NCBI RefSeq assembly: GCF_013407835.1
Contig: NZ_JACCBI010000001.1
Coordinates: 1,116,001 to 1,180,000 of the forward strand
Reading direction: 5' to 3'
From: Agromyces atrinae
Lineage (GTDB): Bacteria; Actinomycetota; Actinomycetes; Actinomycetales; Microbacteriaceae
Length of the DNA: 64,000 bases
The position numbers were made by a program, and so were the translations under genes. The notes beneath the pieces were generated by a model. The model searched no databases and had not been told where the DNA came from. It was given only the letters and a program-made list of their open reading frames with translations. The stretch's first letter is position 1; every line of letters starts with the position of its first letter. Positions 8,882 through 17,730 of this stretch are shown piece by piece.

Positions 8882-10434
8882 GCTGCGATCCCCTTCCGCA
8901 GGAAGAGCGCTCGCCCGATGTGCTCGTGACCCGGTGAGGCGGAGCCGTCGACGTCGGCGAGTGTCCACGAGAGCTTCAGCACCCGGTCGTAGCCGCGCAT
9001 CGTGATGGCTCCGTTCTCGAGTGCCCGGTCGAGCGCTCGCGTGGCCGTCCCGCCCGGATGCAACCGCCCCTCGCCACGCAGCCAGGGACCGGGGACCTCG
9101 CTGTTGACCCGCCATGGCGTGCCGCTGAGTCGTTCGGCGGCGACGGCGCGTGCGGCGACCACTCGCGCTCGGGCCGCACTCGTGGTGAGGCGCGGGGAGC
9201 CATCGGCGAGCCGGAGCTGCGTCATGGTCAGGCGCGGCACCCGCATCTGCACGTCGACGCGATCGAGGAGCGGCCCCGAGATACGTGCGAGGTAGCGCCG
9301 TCGGGCGACAGGCGGACAAGTGCACTCACCGTCACGCGCGCCGTACTGACCGCACGGGCAGGGGTTCGCTGCGAGGACGAGCTGGAAGCGCGCGGGGAAG
9401 CGGGCGATCGCGTTGGCGCGGTGGATCGTGATGACGCCCGACTCGAGCGGTTGCCGCAGGACGTCGAGGACGGCGGCGGGGAACTCGGGGGCCTCGTCGA
9501 GGAAGAGCACTCCGCGCGACGCACGAGCCGCGGCGCCCGGCTTGATCAGACGGCTGCCACCGCCCACAATCGACGCGGCGGTCGCCGTGTGATGCGGCGC
9601 CTCGAACGGCGGGCGCCGGGCGAGCCGATCGCCGATCGGATGATCCGAGAGCGAGCGCAGCGACGTCACCTCGAGCGCACCCTCGGAGTCAAGGTCGGGC
9701 AGAATGCCGGGCAGGCGACTCGCGAGCATCGTCTTGCCCGCACCGGGAGGCCCGAGCAGGAAGGCATGGTGTCCGCCCGCGGCGACCGCGAGGAGCGCCT
9801 CGACGGCCTCCGCGTTGCCCGCGATGTCGGCGAGTTCCGGCACGGCGCCGTCGAGGTCCTCGCCGAACTCTTCGGCCGGCGCGAGCTCGTCGTCACCGAC
9901 CTCGGCCACCGCCTCGGCGATCGTGGCCCCATGATGAACGGCCGCCTGACCGAGCGTCGAGACGCCGATCACTCGCACGCCGGGCACGAGTTCGGCCTCG
10001 GCCCGATTGAGGCTCGGCACCATGACCGTCGTGAATCCCGCGCGCACCGCCGCGACCACGGCCGGAAGCACTCCGCGCACGCGTCGCACCCGGCCATCGA
10101 GTCCGAGCTCGCCGAGGTGCACTACCCCGGCGATCGACTCCGCACTGACCTCGCCCGCGGCCGCGAGGCACGCGAGCGCCACGGCGAGGTCGAATCCCGA
10201 GCCGTGCTTCGGCAGCGACGCCGGCGAGAGGTTGACCGTGAGCTTCCGGGCCGGCAGCGGGCAGCCGGCGTTCTTGGCGGCCGAGCGAACGCGATCCCGC
10301 GACTCGGCGAGTGCGGCGTCGGGCAGCCCGATGATCGACAGACCCGGCAGCTGACTCGACAGGTCGGCCTCGACGTCGATGACCGATCCCTCGAGGCCGA
10401 GCAGGGCGACGCTCTTCGTCCTCGCGACGGCCAT
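8878..10434 (-). CDS. comM: YifB/ComM family magnesium-chelatase-like AAA+ ATPase
   Basis: 518 residues. An N-terminal Lon-protease-like fold domain (GLSIIGLPDAALAESRDRVR) precedes an AAA+ module with Walker A (GPPGAGKTMLAS) and Walker B (GVLFLDEAPEF). A Cys cluster (CPCGQYGARDGECTC) and the C-terminal Mg-chelatase domain follow. ComM-type proteins act as hexameric helicases promoting branch migration during transformation recombination. Coupled by one base to yraN and by ATGA to dprA, so the three form a DNA-uptake/processing operon. Confidence 0.93.
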   Translation of the reverse strand: MAVARTKSVALLGLEGSVIDVEADLSSQLPGLSIIGLPDAALAESRDRVRSAAKNAGCPLPARKLTVNLSPASLPKHGSGFDLAVALACLAAAGEVSAESIAGVVHLGELGLDGRVRRVRGVLPAVVAAVRAGFTTVMVPSLNRAEAELVPGVRVIGVSTLGQAAVHHGATIAEAVAEVGDDELAPAEEFGEDLDGAVPELADIAGNAEAVEALLAVAAGGHHAFLLGPPGAGKTMLASRLPGILPDLDSEGALEVTSLRSLSDHPIGDRLARRPPFEAPHHTATAASIVGGGSRLIKPGAAARASRGVLFLDEAPEFPAAVLDVLRQPLESGVITIHRANAIARFPARFQLVLAANPCPCGQYGARDGECTCPPVARRRYLARISGPLLDRVDVQMRVPRLTMTQLRLADGSPRLTTSAARARVVAARAVAAERLSGTPWRVNSEVPGPWLRGEGRLHPGGTATRALDRALENGAITMRGYDRVLKLSWTLADVDGSASPGHEHIGRALFLRKGIAA

Positions 10435-10790
10435 CAGGCGATCCGCTCGAGGTGCTCGATGCGCACGTCGCCGACGCGCGGGGCGATGACCGCGACTGCG
10501 TCGATGCGGATCGACAACGGGCGAGGTCGTCTACTCGCGCACCACAGCGACGCGAGCTGGCGGAGCCGGGTGAGCTTCTCACCCGTGATCGCCTCGAACG
10601 GGTGGCCGAAGGCCTCTCCCCCGCGCGTCTTCACCTCGACGAAGACCGTGTCATCGCCGTCACGCGCCACGATGTCGAGCTCGCCGTGCGCGCAGCGCCA
10701 GTTCCGCTCGACGATCTCGTAGCCGAGCTCGATCAGATGGTCGGCCGCGAGCTGTTCGCCGCGCCGACCCAGGTCGTCCTTCTTCGCCAT
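10434..10790 (-). CDS. yraN: YraN family (UPF0102) nuclease-fold protein
   Basis: 118 residues. The restriction-endonuclease-like core is visible: GELDIVARDGDDTVFVEVKTR, cut here as LDIVARD and FVEVKTR, with the Asp, Glu and Lys of a PD-ExK type site. Its position directly before comM is conserved. A role in DNA repair or recombination is suggested by the fold and context, but no activity is established for the family. Confidence 0.9.
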   Translation of the reverse strand: MAKKDDLGRRGEQLAADHLIELGYEIVERNWRCAHGELDIVARDGDDTVFVEVKTRGGEAFGHPFEAITGEKLTRLRQLASLWCASRRPRPLSIRIDAVAVIAPRVGDVRIEHLERIA

Positions 10791-10910
10791 CCGGCACCTC
10801 CGCGACCCAGCGTCGCGAAAAGGGCGCCCCGGCGGGCGTGGGCGAAGGAGACCGGTGCGGTGAGGAGGTCAGCGCTTACCTGGGGAGGACGGGTCGAACG
10901 ACCCGGACCG

Positions 10911-11234
10911 CTACTCGTCGAGCGCGAGCTCTTTCGGAAGCTCGAACTCACGCGCAGCGAGCTCTTCGATGTTGACGTCCTTGAAGGTCAGCACGCGCAC
11001 CGACTTCACGAAGCGGTCGGCGCGATAGACGTCCCAGACCCAGACATCCTTCATCGTCAGCTCGAAATAGAAATCGTGCTCCGTGTCGCGACGTACGAGG
11101 TCGACCTCATTGGCCAGGTAGAACCGGCGCTCGGTCTCGACCACGTACTGGAACTGCGACACGATGTCGCGGTACTCGCGGTACAGGGCAAGCTCGACCT
11201 CGCGGTCGTAGTCTTCGAACTCGTCTTCGTCCAT
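10911..11234 (-). CDS. DUF2469 family protein
   Basis: 107 residues, very acidic at both ends (MDEDEFEDYDREVELALYRE at the N-terminus). It is rich in aromatic and charged residues and has no membrane segment. This family is restricted to actinobacteria and is regularly found between rnhB and yraN, as here. Function unknown. It lies 13 bases after rnhB and is followed by a 120-base gap in which only a small CGGGTCG/CGACCCG palindrome stands out. Confidence 0.9.
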   Translation of the reverse strand: MDEDEFEDYDREVELALYREYRDIVSQFQYVVETERRFYLANEVDLVRRDTEHDFYFELTMKDVWVWDVYRADRFVKSVRVLTFKDVNIEELAAREFELPKELALDE

Positions 11235-11247
11235 CGTGTCCCCAATC

Positions 11248-11892
11248 CTACGCCGGTGCCCGGAGCCATGTGCGCCGGTGAAGGTCGCTCGGTCCGTGCT
11301 CGGCTATGGCCGCGAGATGCGTCGCGCTTCCGTACCCCTTGTTGCCCGCCCACTCGTAGTGCGGGTACTGCTCGTGCCAGCCTCGCATGACCGTGTCGCG
11401 GTGCACCTTCGCGATGACCGACGCGGCGGCGACGGCGGCGCAGTCGCGGTCGGCCTTCGGCCGCACACGCACCGGCAGCGGCCAGAGCAGGGCCGGGGTC
11501 AACCAGTCGTGCGAGCCATCGAGCAGGACCGTCGCGCCCGAGACATCCGCCCCCGCCGACAGCAGGTCGGAGATCGCACGTCGACCGGCGACGCCGAGGC
11601 TCGCGACGATGCCGATCTCATCGATCTCGGCGGCGGTCGCCTCGCCCACGGCGAAACGGGCGACCCACGACGAGGCGAGGGGCGCCATCGCCTCGCGGCG
11701 CGGCTCGCTCAGGAGCTTCGAGTCGCGCAGCCCCTCGGGCATGACGCCGGTACGGGCATCGACGACCGCCACGCCCACCGTGACCGGGCCGGCGAGAGCG
11801 CCGCGACCGACCTCGTCGATCGCGATGATGCACGACGAACCCGCGGCGAGCATCGCCGTCTCGACCTGGAAGGTCGGCAGGACGACCGGCAC
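11248..11892 (-). CDS. rnhB: ribonuclease HII
   Basis: Removes RNA from RNA-DNA hybrids and cuts at misincorporated ribonucleotides. 214 residues from a GTG start that lies one base after the lepB stop. The N-terminal IAIDEVGRGALAGPVTVG provides the first catalytic Asp26-Glu27. VLLDGSHDW and the C-terminal SVIAKVHRDTVMRGW complete the RNase HII signature. The C-terminus HRRTWLRA is typical. Confidence 0.95.
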   Translation of the reverse strand: MPVVLPTFQVETAMLAAGSSCIIAIDEVGRGALAGPVTVGVAVVDARTGVMPEGLRDSKLLSEPRREAMAPLASSWVARFAVGEATAAEIDEIGIVASLGVAGRRAISDLLSAGADVSGATVLLDGSHDWLTPALLWPLPVRVRPKADRDCAAVAAASVIAKVHRDTVMRGWHEQYPHYEWAGNKGYGSATHLAAIAEHGPSDLHRRTWLRAPA

Positions 11893-11893
11893 G

Positions 11894-12667
11894 TCAGCCC
11901 TGACCCTCGCCCACGCCCCGGAAGACGTCGGGATAGTTGTCGAGCCAGGACCAGCGCGAGACCGGCCAGCTGATCACGAACGCGCGACCCACGACGTTGT
12001 CGATCGGGACGAAGCCCTCGAGCGGGGTCTCACGGTTGTAGCGCGAGTCTTTCGAGTTGTAGCGGTTGTCGCCCATGACCCAGAGGGAGCCCTCGGGGAT
12101 GACGACGTCGAAGTCATCGCGCGAGACGCGCGTGTCACCCGGAGGGAGCGCGACGTACGGCTCGTCGAGGGGCACACCGTTGACGCTCATCTGACCGACG
12201 GCGTTGCAGCACTCGACGTGGTCGCCGGGCAGGCCGATGAGGCGCTTGATGAGGTGGTCGTTGCTGTCGGGCGCGGCGAGGCCGACGAGCGCGAGGAACC
12301 ACTCGGCCGCGGCCTGGATCGGCGGCAGCTGCGGGTCGGCGGTCGGCAGGAGCCACCCGCCCGGATCGCGGAAGACGATGACGTCGCCGCGTTCGAGCGG
12401 CACGACGTCGGGCACGAGCTGGTTCACGATGATGCGGTCGTCTTCGACGAGCGTCATCTCCATCGACTGCGACGGGATGAAGAACGAGCGGATCAGGAAC
12501 GTCTTGATGAGGAACGAGACGAGCACCGCGACGACGAAGATCACGAGCAGATCGCGGAAGAACAGCAGGATGCCGCGCTTGCGCTTCTCGCCCGCCGTCA
12601 GGACGGTCTCCTCCACGTGCGCCTCCGGGTTGTCGTCGCGCACGCCGTGCGTCACATCATCAGTCAT
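11894..12667 (-). CDS. lepB: signal peptidase I
   Basis: Cleaves signal peptides of exported proteins at the outer face of the membrane. 257 residues: a charged cytoplasmic N-terminus, one membrane segment (about 37-58), then the catalytic domain with the nucleophile Ser68 in FFIPSQSM. The general-base Lys is in LIKRLIGLPGDHV, and the box VMGDNRYNSKDSR is present. The ATG lies immediately after the rplS terminator, so lepB expression depends on read-through or on a promoter within the hairpin region. The order rplS-lepB-rnhB is conserved. Confidence 0.95.
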   Translation of the reverse strand: MTDDVTHGVRDDNPEAHVEETVLTAGEKRKRGILLFFRDLLVIFVVAVLVSFLIKTFLIRSFFIPSQSMEMTLVEDDRIIVNQLVPDVVPLERGDVIVFRDPGGWLLPTADPQLPPIQAAAEWFLALVGLAAPDSNDHLIKRLIGLPGDHVECCNAVGQMSVNGVPLDEPYVALPPGDTRVSRDDFDVVIPEGSLWVMGDNRYNSKDSRYNRETPLEGFVPIDNVVGRAFVISWPVSRWSWLDNYPDVFRGVGEGQG

Positions 12668-12676
12668 AGAAAAGAA

Positions 12677-12712
12677 CAGAGCTCCTCGCCCAGTCTAGGG
12701 CGAGGAGCTCTG
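12677..12712 (-). terminator. intrinsic terminator after rplS
   Basis: A perfect 15-bp inverted repeat (CAGAGCTCCTCGCCC and its complement) has a 6-base loop. On the minus strand it is followed by TTCTTTTC, a fair U tract. It lies 16 bases past the rplS stop and ends just before the lepB start codon. Confidence 0.85.
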
Positions 12713-12728
12713 AGGATACGCGAGACGA

Positions 12729-13076
12729 TCAGGCGTCGCGCTTCTCCTTGATCTTTGCCTTCTTGCCGCGGAGTTCGCGGAGGTAGTAGAGCTTCGCGCG
12801 ACGGACGTCACCGCGGGTGACGACCTCGATGTGGTCGATGACCGGGGAGTGCACCGGGAAGGTACGCTCGACGCCGACCTGGAAGCTGACCTTGCGGACC
12901 GTGAAGGTCTCGCGCACGCCCTCGTTCGAGCGGCCGATCACGACGCCCTGGAACACCTGGATTCGCGAACGCGAACCTTCGATGATGTTGACGTGCACCT
13001 TGACGGTGTCGCCGGGGCGGAAGTCGGGGACGTCGTCGCGCAGGCTGGCCGCGTCAACGGAATCAAGAATGTGCAT
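12729..13076 (-). CDS. rplS: 50S ribosomal protein L19
   Basis: 115 residues, the typical length. [20 protein letters not shown] and [20 protein letters not shown] are diagnostic of L19, as is the C-terminal [17 protein letters not shown]. The start [12 protein letters not shown] was chosen. Longer in-frame sequence upstream has no family similarity. trmD, its usual upstream neighbour, is more than 8 kb away in this genome. Confidence 0.97.
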   Translation of the reverse strand: MHILDSVDAASLRDDVPDFRPGDTVKVHVNIIEGSRSRIQVFQGVVIGRSNEGVRETFTVRKVSFQVGVERTFPVHSPVIDHIEVVTRGDVRRAKLYYLRELRGKKAKIKEKRDA

Positions 13077-13209
13077 GATGTATCGCTCTCTGCGCCCGCA
13101 ACCGGTCGAACGCGGATTTACTGGAAAAGGAAGTGGTCGGTGCCGCCTCGCGCGACGATCCGCGCAGCGCGCTCCCCGGAGGCAGAGACCTGCGGCGGCA
13201 CAATCGATC

Positions 13210-13238
13210 ATTCTGCCATGAAGCACCCCGGAGTCCAA
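13210..13238 (-). promoter_or_regulatory. candidate rplS promoter
   Basis: On the minus strand TTGGAC (13238-13233) and CAGAAT (13215-13210) are separated by exactly 17 bases, close to the vegetative sigma-factor consensus. They lie about 135 bases before the rplS start, downstream of the membrane-protein stop. An independent promoter fits with rplS having lost its trmD neighbour. Confidence 0.5.
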
Positions 13239-13252
13239 ACCCCGGGACATCG

Positions 13253-13765
13253 CTACTCGTCGCGACGTACCTCGCGCACGATGATGACCTCGTCATCGGA
13301 GACGACGGGACCGGGCCGCTCCGGCATCGGGCCCGCTCCCGCAGGCGCCTGGTCGGCGGCCGCCTGGCGCTCGAACTCGGCCATGGTCTGCTGCATGCGG
13401 CGAGCGCCGTCGGCGAAGAGCTGCCAGAGCGTCGTCCAGAACGCCACGACCGCGAGCAGTACGGCGAGCACGGTGAAGAGCGTGGCCGTCGAGCCGAAGA
13501 AGCCGATTCCGATGATCGTCAGGTGCCACGCGCCGATGACGGCGACGTCGATCCACGACACGGCGCGCTGGGCGCGTGCCGTGGGCCGCGCGGCGACGAG
13601 CAGCGCGATGGCCCCGAGGGAGAGGAACGCGATGGGCGCGGCGATGAAGAGACCGAGGATGCCCCAACCGCCGTTCGAGAACACACCCCAACCCACGAAG
13701 AGCCAGATGGGCAGCACGACGGTCGCGATGAACTGCCACGTATAGAAGCCACGCCGGATGATCAC
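13253..13765 (-). CDS. four-helix membrane protein of unknown function
   Basis: 170 residues from a GTG ([16 protein letters not shown]). Four hydrophobic segments are seen at about 11-28, 33-55, 70-90 and 95-117. A soluble C-terminal tail follows, rich in Ala, Gln and acidic residues and ending in [14 protein letters not shown]. No catalytic motif is visible. A longer in-frame extension would overlap the divergent map gene and was rejected. Divergent from map with a 58-base gap that must hold both promoters. Function unknown. Confidence 0.75.
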   Translation of the reverse strand: MIIRRGFYTWQFIATVVLPIWLFVGWGVFSNGGWGILGLFIAAPIAFLSLGAIALLVAARPTARAQRAVSWIDVAVIGAWHLTIIGIGFFGSTATLFTVLAVLLAVVAFWTTLWQLFADGARRMQQTMAEFERQAAADQAPAGAGPMPERPGPVVSDDEVIIVREVRRDE

Positions 13766-13823
13766 TGCTCCAGAGTACGCGCGGCTGCTGGGAGAATGAA
13801 GGGACGTCATCGAGAGGAACGCT

Positions 13824-14591
13824 GTGATCGAACTGAGGACCCCCGCCGAGATCGAGGCCATGAAGCCCGCCGGCCGATTCGTCGCGAGTGTGCTCGAGGC
13901 GACGCGCGCAGCGGCGGATGTCGGTGTGAACCTCCTCGACATCGACGCCCTCGCGCACGAGATGATCCGCTCGGCGGGCGCCGAGTCGTGCTACATCGAC
14001 TACCACCCGTCGTTCGGCGCGAGCCCCTTCGGCAAGGTCATCTGCACGTCGATCAACGACGCCGTGCTGCACGGCCTCCCCCACGACTACCGACTCAAGG
14101 ACGGCGACCTCGTGAGCCTCGACTTCGCGGCGTCGGTCGACGGCTGGGTTTCGGACTCCGCCGTGTCGTTCGTCGTGGGCACCCCGCGCGACGCCGACCT
14201 GAAGATCATCGAGACGACCGAGCTCGCGCTCGACGCCGGCATCCGTGCCGCTCGCGTCGGCAACAAGATCGGCGACATCTCCGCCGCGATCGCCGAGGTC
14301 GCACAGGGCCGCCGCTACCGCATCAACACCGACTTCGGCGGACACGGCGTGGGCCGCACGATGCACGGCGACCCCCACGTGCCGAACAACGGTCGCGCGC
14401 ACCGCGGACTCCCCCTCAAGGCCGGCCTCGTGATCGCCATCGAACCGTGGTTCCTCGAGACGACCGACCGCATCGTGACGGATGCCGACGGCTGGACGCT
14501 GCGGTCGAAGGACGGTTCGCGCGGCGCCCACTCCGAGCACACGGTCGCCATCACCGACGGCGATCCGATCGTGCTGACCAGTCGCGGCTGA
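13824..14591 (+). CDS. map: methionine aminopeptidase, type I
   Basis: Removes the initiator methionine from nascent proteins; a dimetal enzyme. 255 residues from a GTG preceded by GAGAGGA. The metal ligands of the pita-bread fold are recognisable. The two Asp are in SLDFAASVDGWVSDSAVSF, the His in GGHGVGRTMHGDPHV, and the Glu residues in IAIEPWF and HSEHTVAI. Actinobacteria usually carry more than one map gene; this one stands alone and not in the ribosomal-protein cluster. Confidence 0.95.
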   Translation: MIELRTPAEIEAMKPAGRFVASVLEATRAAADVGVNLLDIDALAHEMIRSAGAESCYIDYHPSFGASPFGKVICTSINDAVLHGLPHDYRLKDGDLVSLDFAASVDGWVSDSAVSFVVGTPRDADLKIIETTELALDAGIRAARVGNKIGDISAAIAEVAQGRRYRINTDFGGHGVGRTMHGDPHVPNNGRAHRGLPLKAGLVIAIEPWFLETTDRIVTDADGWTLRSKDGSRGAHSEHTVAITDGDPIVLTSRG

Positions 14592-14636
14592 CTTCTCACA
14601 ACGCCGACCCCACCGATGTGCGGGGAACTTTTCGCC

Positions 14637-14683
14637 GGGGCAACACGCGTGAGCGATCCGGGGTAACACGCGCTGCCTAGTCT
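14637..14683 (+). promoter_or_regulatory. paired operator-like repeat and -10 upstream of nirB
   Basis: Two copies of GGGG[C/T]AACACGCG (14637-14649 and 14660-14672) are spaced 23 bases apart. A TAGTCT hexamer at 14678-14683 begins 15 bases after the second GTAAC. The same arrangement, with the same spacings, is upstream of narK. The position of the second copy over the expected -35 suggests an activator-dependent promoter. NnaR or GlnR is the obvious candidate regulator. The start of transcription inferred here favours the nirB ATG at 14774. Confidence 0.55.
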
Positions 14684-14773
14684 CGGCGCATGAGCTTCGA
14701 ACTGGGCGATCGCGTAGCATCCGCGAAACATGGTGATGACCGACCGGTAACAGAACCGGCCTACCGTGAGCGA

Positions 14774-17356
14774 ATGTCAGCCACCTCCGCCACGCGTCAT
14801 GTCGTCGTCATCGGCGCCGGCATGGTGGCGCACCGCTTCGTCGAGAGCCTGCGCTCACGCGACGAGGCCGGCGAGTGGCACATCACCGTCATCGGCGACG
14901 AGCCGCACTTGCCGTACGACCGCGTGGGGCTCAGCTCCTACTTCGACGGCAAGGCGCCCGCCGATCTGGCGCTCGACGCGAAGCACTTCGAGAACGACGC
15001 GAACGTCGAGTTCATCCGCGGCGACAAGGTCGTCAAGTTCAACAAGGAGAAGCGGCGCGCGACGACCGAGTCGGGCCGCGTGTTCGAGGGCGACGAGATC
15101 GTGCTCGCCACGGGCTCCTACGCCGCTCGACTCTCGCTCGACGGCTACGACCTCAAGGGCACGTTCGTCTACCGCACGGTCGACGACGTCGCCGACATCG
15201 AGGCGTGGGTGAAGGCCCGCGCCGCCGAGCTCGACCGGCCCGTGCGCGGTGCCGTCATCGGCGGCGGGCTCCTCGGCCTCGAGGCCGCCGGAGCGCTCCA
15301 GGGTCTCGGCGTCGAAGCCACGGTCCTCCAGTCATCCGATCGCCTCATGTCGGCGCAGCTCGACGCCGGCGGCGGCGAGGCGCTCGGCCGCCTCATCGAA
15401 GATCGCGGCCTCGCGGTGCGCACGAAGGCCGTGACGACGCGTATCGACCCCGACACGCAAGGGCGCGTGCGCGGACTCGAGATCCGCGACGGCGCCTACC
15501 TCGACTCCGACATCGTGATCTTCACCGTCGGCGTGCGCCCGCGCGACGAGCTCGCTCGCCACGCCGTGCTCGATCTCGGCCCGCGCGGCGGTGTCGCGGT
15601 CGACGAGCGCTGCCACGCGAACGCTCCGGGCGTGTGGGCGATCGGCGAGGTCGCCTCGGTCGATGGGCTCTGCGTCGGACTCGTCGCGCCCGGCTATGCG
15701 ATGGCGGAAGTCGTCGCGACCCAGCTGCTCGGCGGCGACGCGACGTTCCCCGGCTACGACCTCTCGACGAAGCTCAAGCTCTCGGGCGTCGACGTCGCGA
15801 GCTTCGGCGACGCGTTCGGCGAGACGCCGGGCGCTCTCGACGTCGTCTACGCCGACCCCGTGGCCGGCGTCTACAAGAAGCTCGTGCTCTCCGACGACGC
15901 GAAGACGCTCCTCGGCGGCATCCTCGTCGGCGACGCGTCCTCGTACGCGTCGCTCCGCCCGCTCGTCGGCGGCGCGCTCGGCGGCGACCCCGTCGCCTAC
16001 CTCGTCTCGGTCGACGGGCTCGAGGCGCCCACGGGCGAGCTTCCCGACGCCGCCCTCGTCTGCTCGTGCAACAGCGTCACGGCGGGCACGATCCGCGAAT
16101 CGGTCACCGAGCACGGCTGCACGGATGTCGCGGGCGTGAAGGCCTGCACGAAGGCCGGCGCCGCGTGCGGGTCGTGCGTGCCCCTCGTCAAGAAGCTCCT
16201 CGGCGCTCAGCTCGCCCTCGCGGGCATCAGCCTCGGCAGCGGACTGTGCGAGCACTTCGAGCTCAGCCGCGCCCAGCTCTTCGACGCGATCCGCGTCGCC
16301 GAGGTGTTCACCTTCACCGAGATCATCGAGCGCTTCGGCCACGGCCGCGGCTGCGACATCTGCAAGCCCGTCATCGCCTCGATCCTCTCCTCGCTCGGCG
16401 CCGGGCACGTGCTCGGCGGCGACCGCGCGACGCTGCAGGACACCAACGACTTCGTCATGGCCAACATCCAGCGCGACGGCACCTACTCGGTCGTGCCGCG
16501 CATCGCCGGCGGCGAGATCACGCCCGAGGGCCTCATCGTCATCGGCCAGGTCGCGAAAGACTACGGCCTCTACACGAAGATCACCGGCGGACAGCGCATC
16601 GACATGTTCGGCGCTCGCCTCGAGCAGCTGCCCGAGATCTGGAAGCGGCTCGTCGACGCCGGCTTCGAGTCGGGCCAGGCCTACGGCAAGAGCCTCCGCA
16701 CGGTCAAGTCGTGCGTCGGCTCGACCTGGTGCCGCTACGGCGTGCAGGACTCGGTCGGCATGGCCGTCGAGCTCGAGCTGCGCTACCGCGGCCTCCGCGC
16801 GCCCCACAAGTTCAAGCTCGGCGTCTCGGGCTGCGCACGCGAGTGCGCCGAGGCCCGCGGCAAGGACATCGGCGTCATCGCGACCGAGAAGGGCTGGAAC
16901 ATGTACGTCGGCGGTAACGGCGGATTCACGCCGCGCCACGCTCAGCTCTTCGCGGAGGACCTCGACTCGGCGACGCTCCTCACGTACATCGACCGCTTCG
17001 TCATGTACTACATCCGCACGGCCGACCGCCTGCAGCGCACCGCGCCCTGGTTCGAAGACCTCGAGGGCGGCATGGACGCGTTGCGCGGCGTCATCATCGA
17101 CGACACGCTCGGCATCGCGGCCGACCTCGACCGGGCGATGGCCGCGCACATCGGCAACTACGAGGACGAGTGGCGCGCGACCCTCGACGACCCCGAGAAG
17201 CTCAAGCGCTTCGCCTCGTTCATCAACGCCCCGACGACGCCCGACCCCTCGCTCGCCTACACGAGCGAGCGCGGCCAGGCCCGGCCCGCCACGGAGGACG
17301 AGCGCGCCGAGGGCCGAGTGCTCATCGCAGGTTCGACGCTGGAGGTACGCGCATGA
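14774..17356 (+). CDS. nirB: assimilatory nitrite reductase [NAD(P)H], large subunit
   Basis: Reduces nitrite to ammonium with six electrons from NAD(P)H. 860 residues, the usual size. An FAD/NAD(P)-binding module starts with HVVVIGAGMVAHRF. Next come a BFD-type [2Fe-2S] domain with paired Cys (VCSCNSVTAG near 430 and CGSCVPL near 467) and a further Cys pair (GRGCDICKP near 523). Last is the siroheme/[4Fe-4S] reductase domain with SCVGSTWCRYG near 648 and GCARECAEARG near 688. An in-frame ATG at 14690 was rejected because its extension is unlike the family and it would leave no room for the leader. The stop overlaps nirD. Confidence 0.96.
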   Translation: MSATSATRHVVVIGAGMVAHRFVESLRSRDEAGEWHITVIGDEPHLPYDRVGLSSYFDGKAPADLALDAKHFENDANVEFIRGDKVVKFNKEKRRATTESGRVFEGDEIVLATGSYAARLSLDGYDLKGTFVYRTVDDVADIEAWVKARAAELDRPVRGAVIGGGLLGLEAAGALQGLGVEATVLQSSDRLMSAQLDAGGGEALGRLIEDRGLAVRTKAVTTRIDPDTQGRVRGLEIRDGAYLDSDIVIFTVGVRPRDELARHAVLDLGPRGGVAVDERCHANAPGVWAIGEVASVDGLCVGLVAPGYAMAEVVATQLLGGDATFPGYDLSTKLKLSGVDVASFGDAFGETPGALDVVYADPVAGVYKKLVLSDDAKTLLGGILVGDASSYASLRPLVGGALGGDPVAYLVSVDGLEAPTGELPDAALVCSCNSVTAGTIRESVTEHGCTDVAGVKACTKAGAACGSCVPLVKKLLGAQLALAGISLGSGLCEHFELSRAQLFDAIRVAEVFTFTEIIERFGHGRGCDICKPVIASILSSLGAGHVLGGDRATLQDTNDFVMANIQRDGTYSVVPRIAGGEITPEGLIVIGQVAKDYGLYTKITGGQRIDMFGARLEQLPEIWKRLVDAGFESGQAYGKSLRTVKSCVGSTWCRYGVQDSVGMAVELELRYRGLRAPHKFKLGVSGCARECAEARGKDIGVIATEKGWNMYVGGNGGFTPRHAQLFAEDLDSATLLTYIDRFVMYYIRTADRLQRTAPWFEDLEGGMDALRGVIIDDTLGIAADLDRAMAAHIGNYEDEWRATLDDPEKLKRFASFINAPTTPDPSLAYTSERGQARPATEDERAEGRVLIAGSTLEVRA

Positions 17357-17730
17357 CCCTCATCGACACCACCGAAGCCCCGCCGACGGTCAGCCGTTGG
17401 GCGCCGATCTGCCGGGTCGACGACCTCGAGATCGAGCGCGGTTCGGCCGCCCTCCTCGACGGCGATCAGATCGCGCTCTTCCGGCTGCACGACGGCGCCA
17501 TCCACGCGGTGCAGAACCTCGACCCCTACAGCGGCGCGTACGTGCTCTCGCGCGGGATCGTCGGGAGCCGCGGCGACGCCCCCACCGTCGCCTCGCCCAT
17601 GTACAAGCAGGTCTTCGACCTGCGCACCGGAATCTGCCTCGACACCGTCGGCAAGGACCCGCAGACGCTCCGCGTCTGGAAGGTCGCCGTCGACGACGGC
17701 ACGGTGCTCGTTCGAAGGGACCCCTCATGA
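17353..17730 (+). CDS. nirD: nitrite reductase [NAD(P)H], small subunit
   Basis: 125 residues with a Rieske-like fold (ICRVDDLEIERGSAALLDGD, then ALFRLHDGAIHAVQNLDP). The Rieske iron-sulfur ligands (C-x-H and C-x2-H) are absent, which is normal for NirD, so it is a structural partner of NirB. It is coupled on both sides by ATGA overlaps, to nirB before and to the siroheme synthase gene after. Confidence 0.95.
   Translation: MTLIDTTEAPPTVSRWAPICRVDDLEIERGSAALLDGDQIALFRLHDGAIHAVQNLDPYSGAYVLSRGIVGSRGDAPTVASPMYKQVFDLRTGICLDTVGKDPQTLRVWKVAVDDGTVLVRRDPS

Noticed and set aside
8882..9325. Long N-terminal extension of dprA
   Set aside because: It overlaps comM fully, and DprA similarity begins just after the ATG at 8881, which is coupled to the comM stop.
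14690..14773. Upstream in-frame ATG that would extend NirB by 28 residues
   Set aside because: The extension (MSFELGDRVASAKHG and on) does not resemble NirB N-termini, and it would place the start codon at the likely transcription start behind the paired repeats.
17353..17730. NirD as a degraded Rieske protein
   Set aside because: Loss of the iron-sulfur ligands is normal for the NirD family and not a sign of decay.
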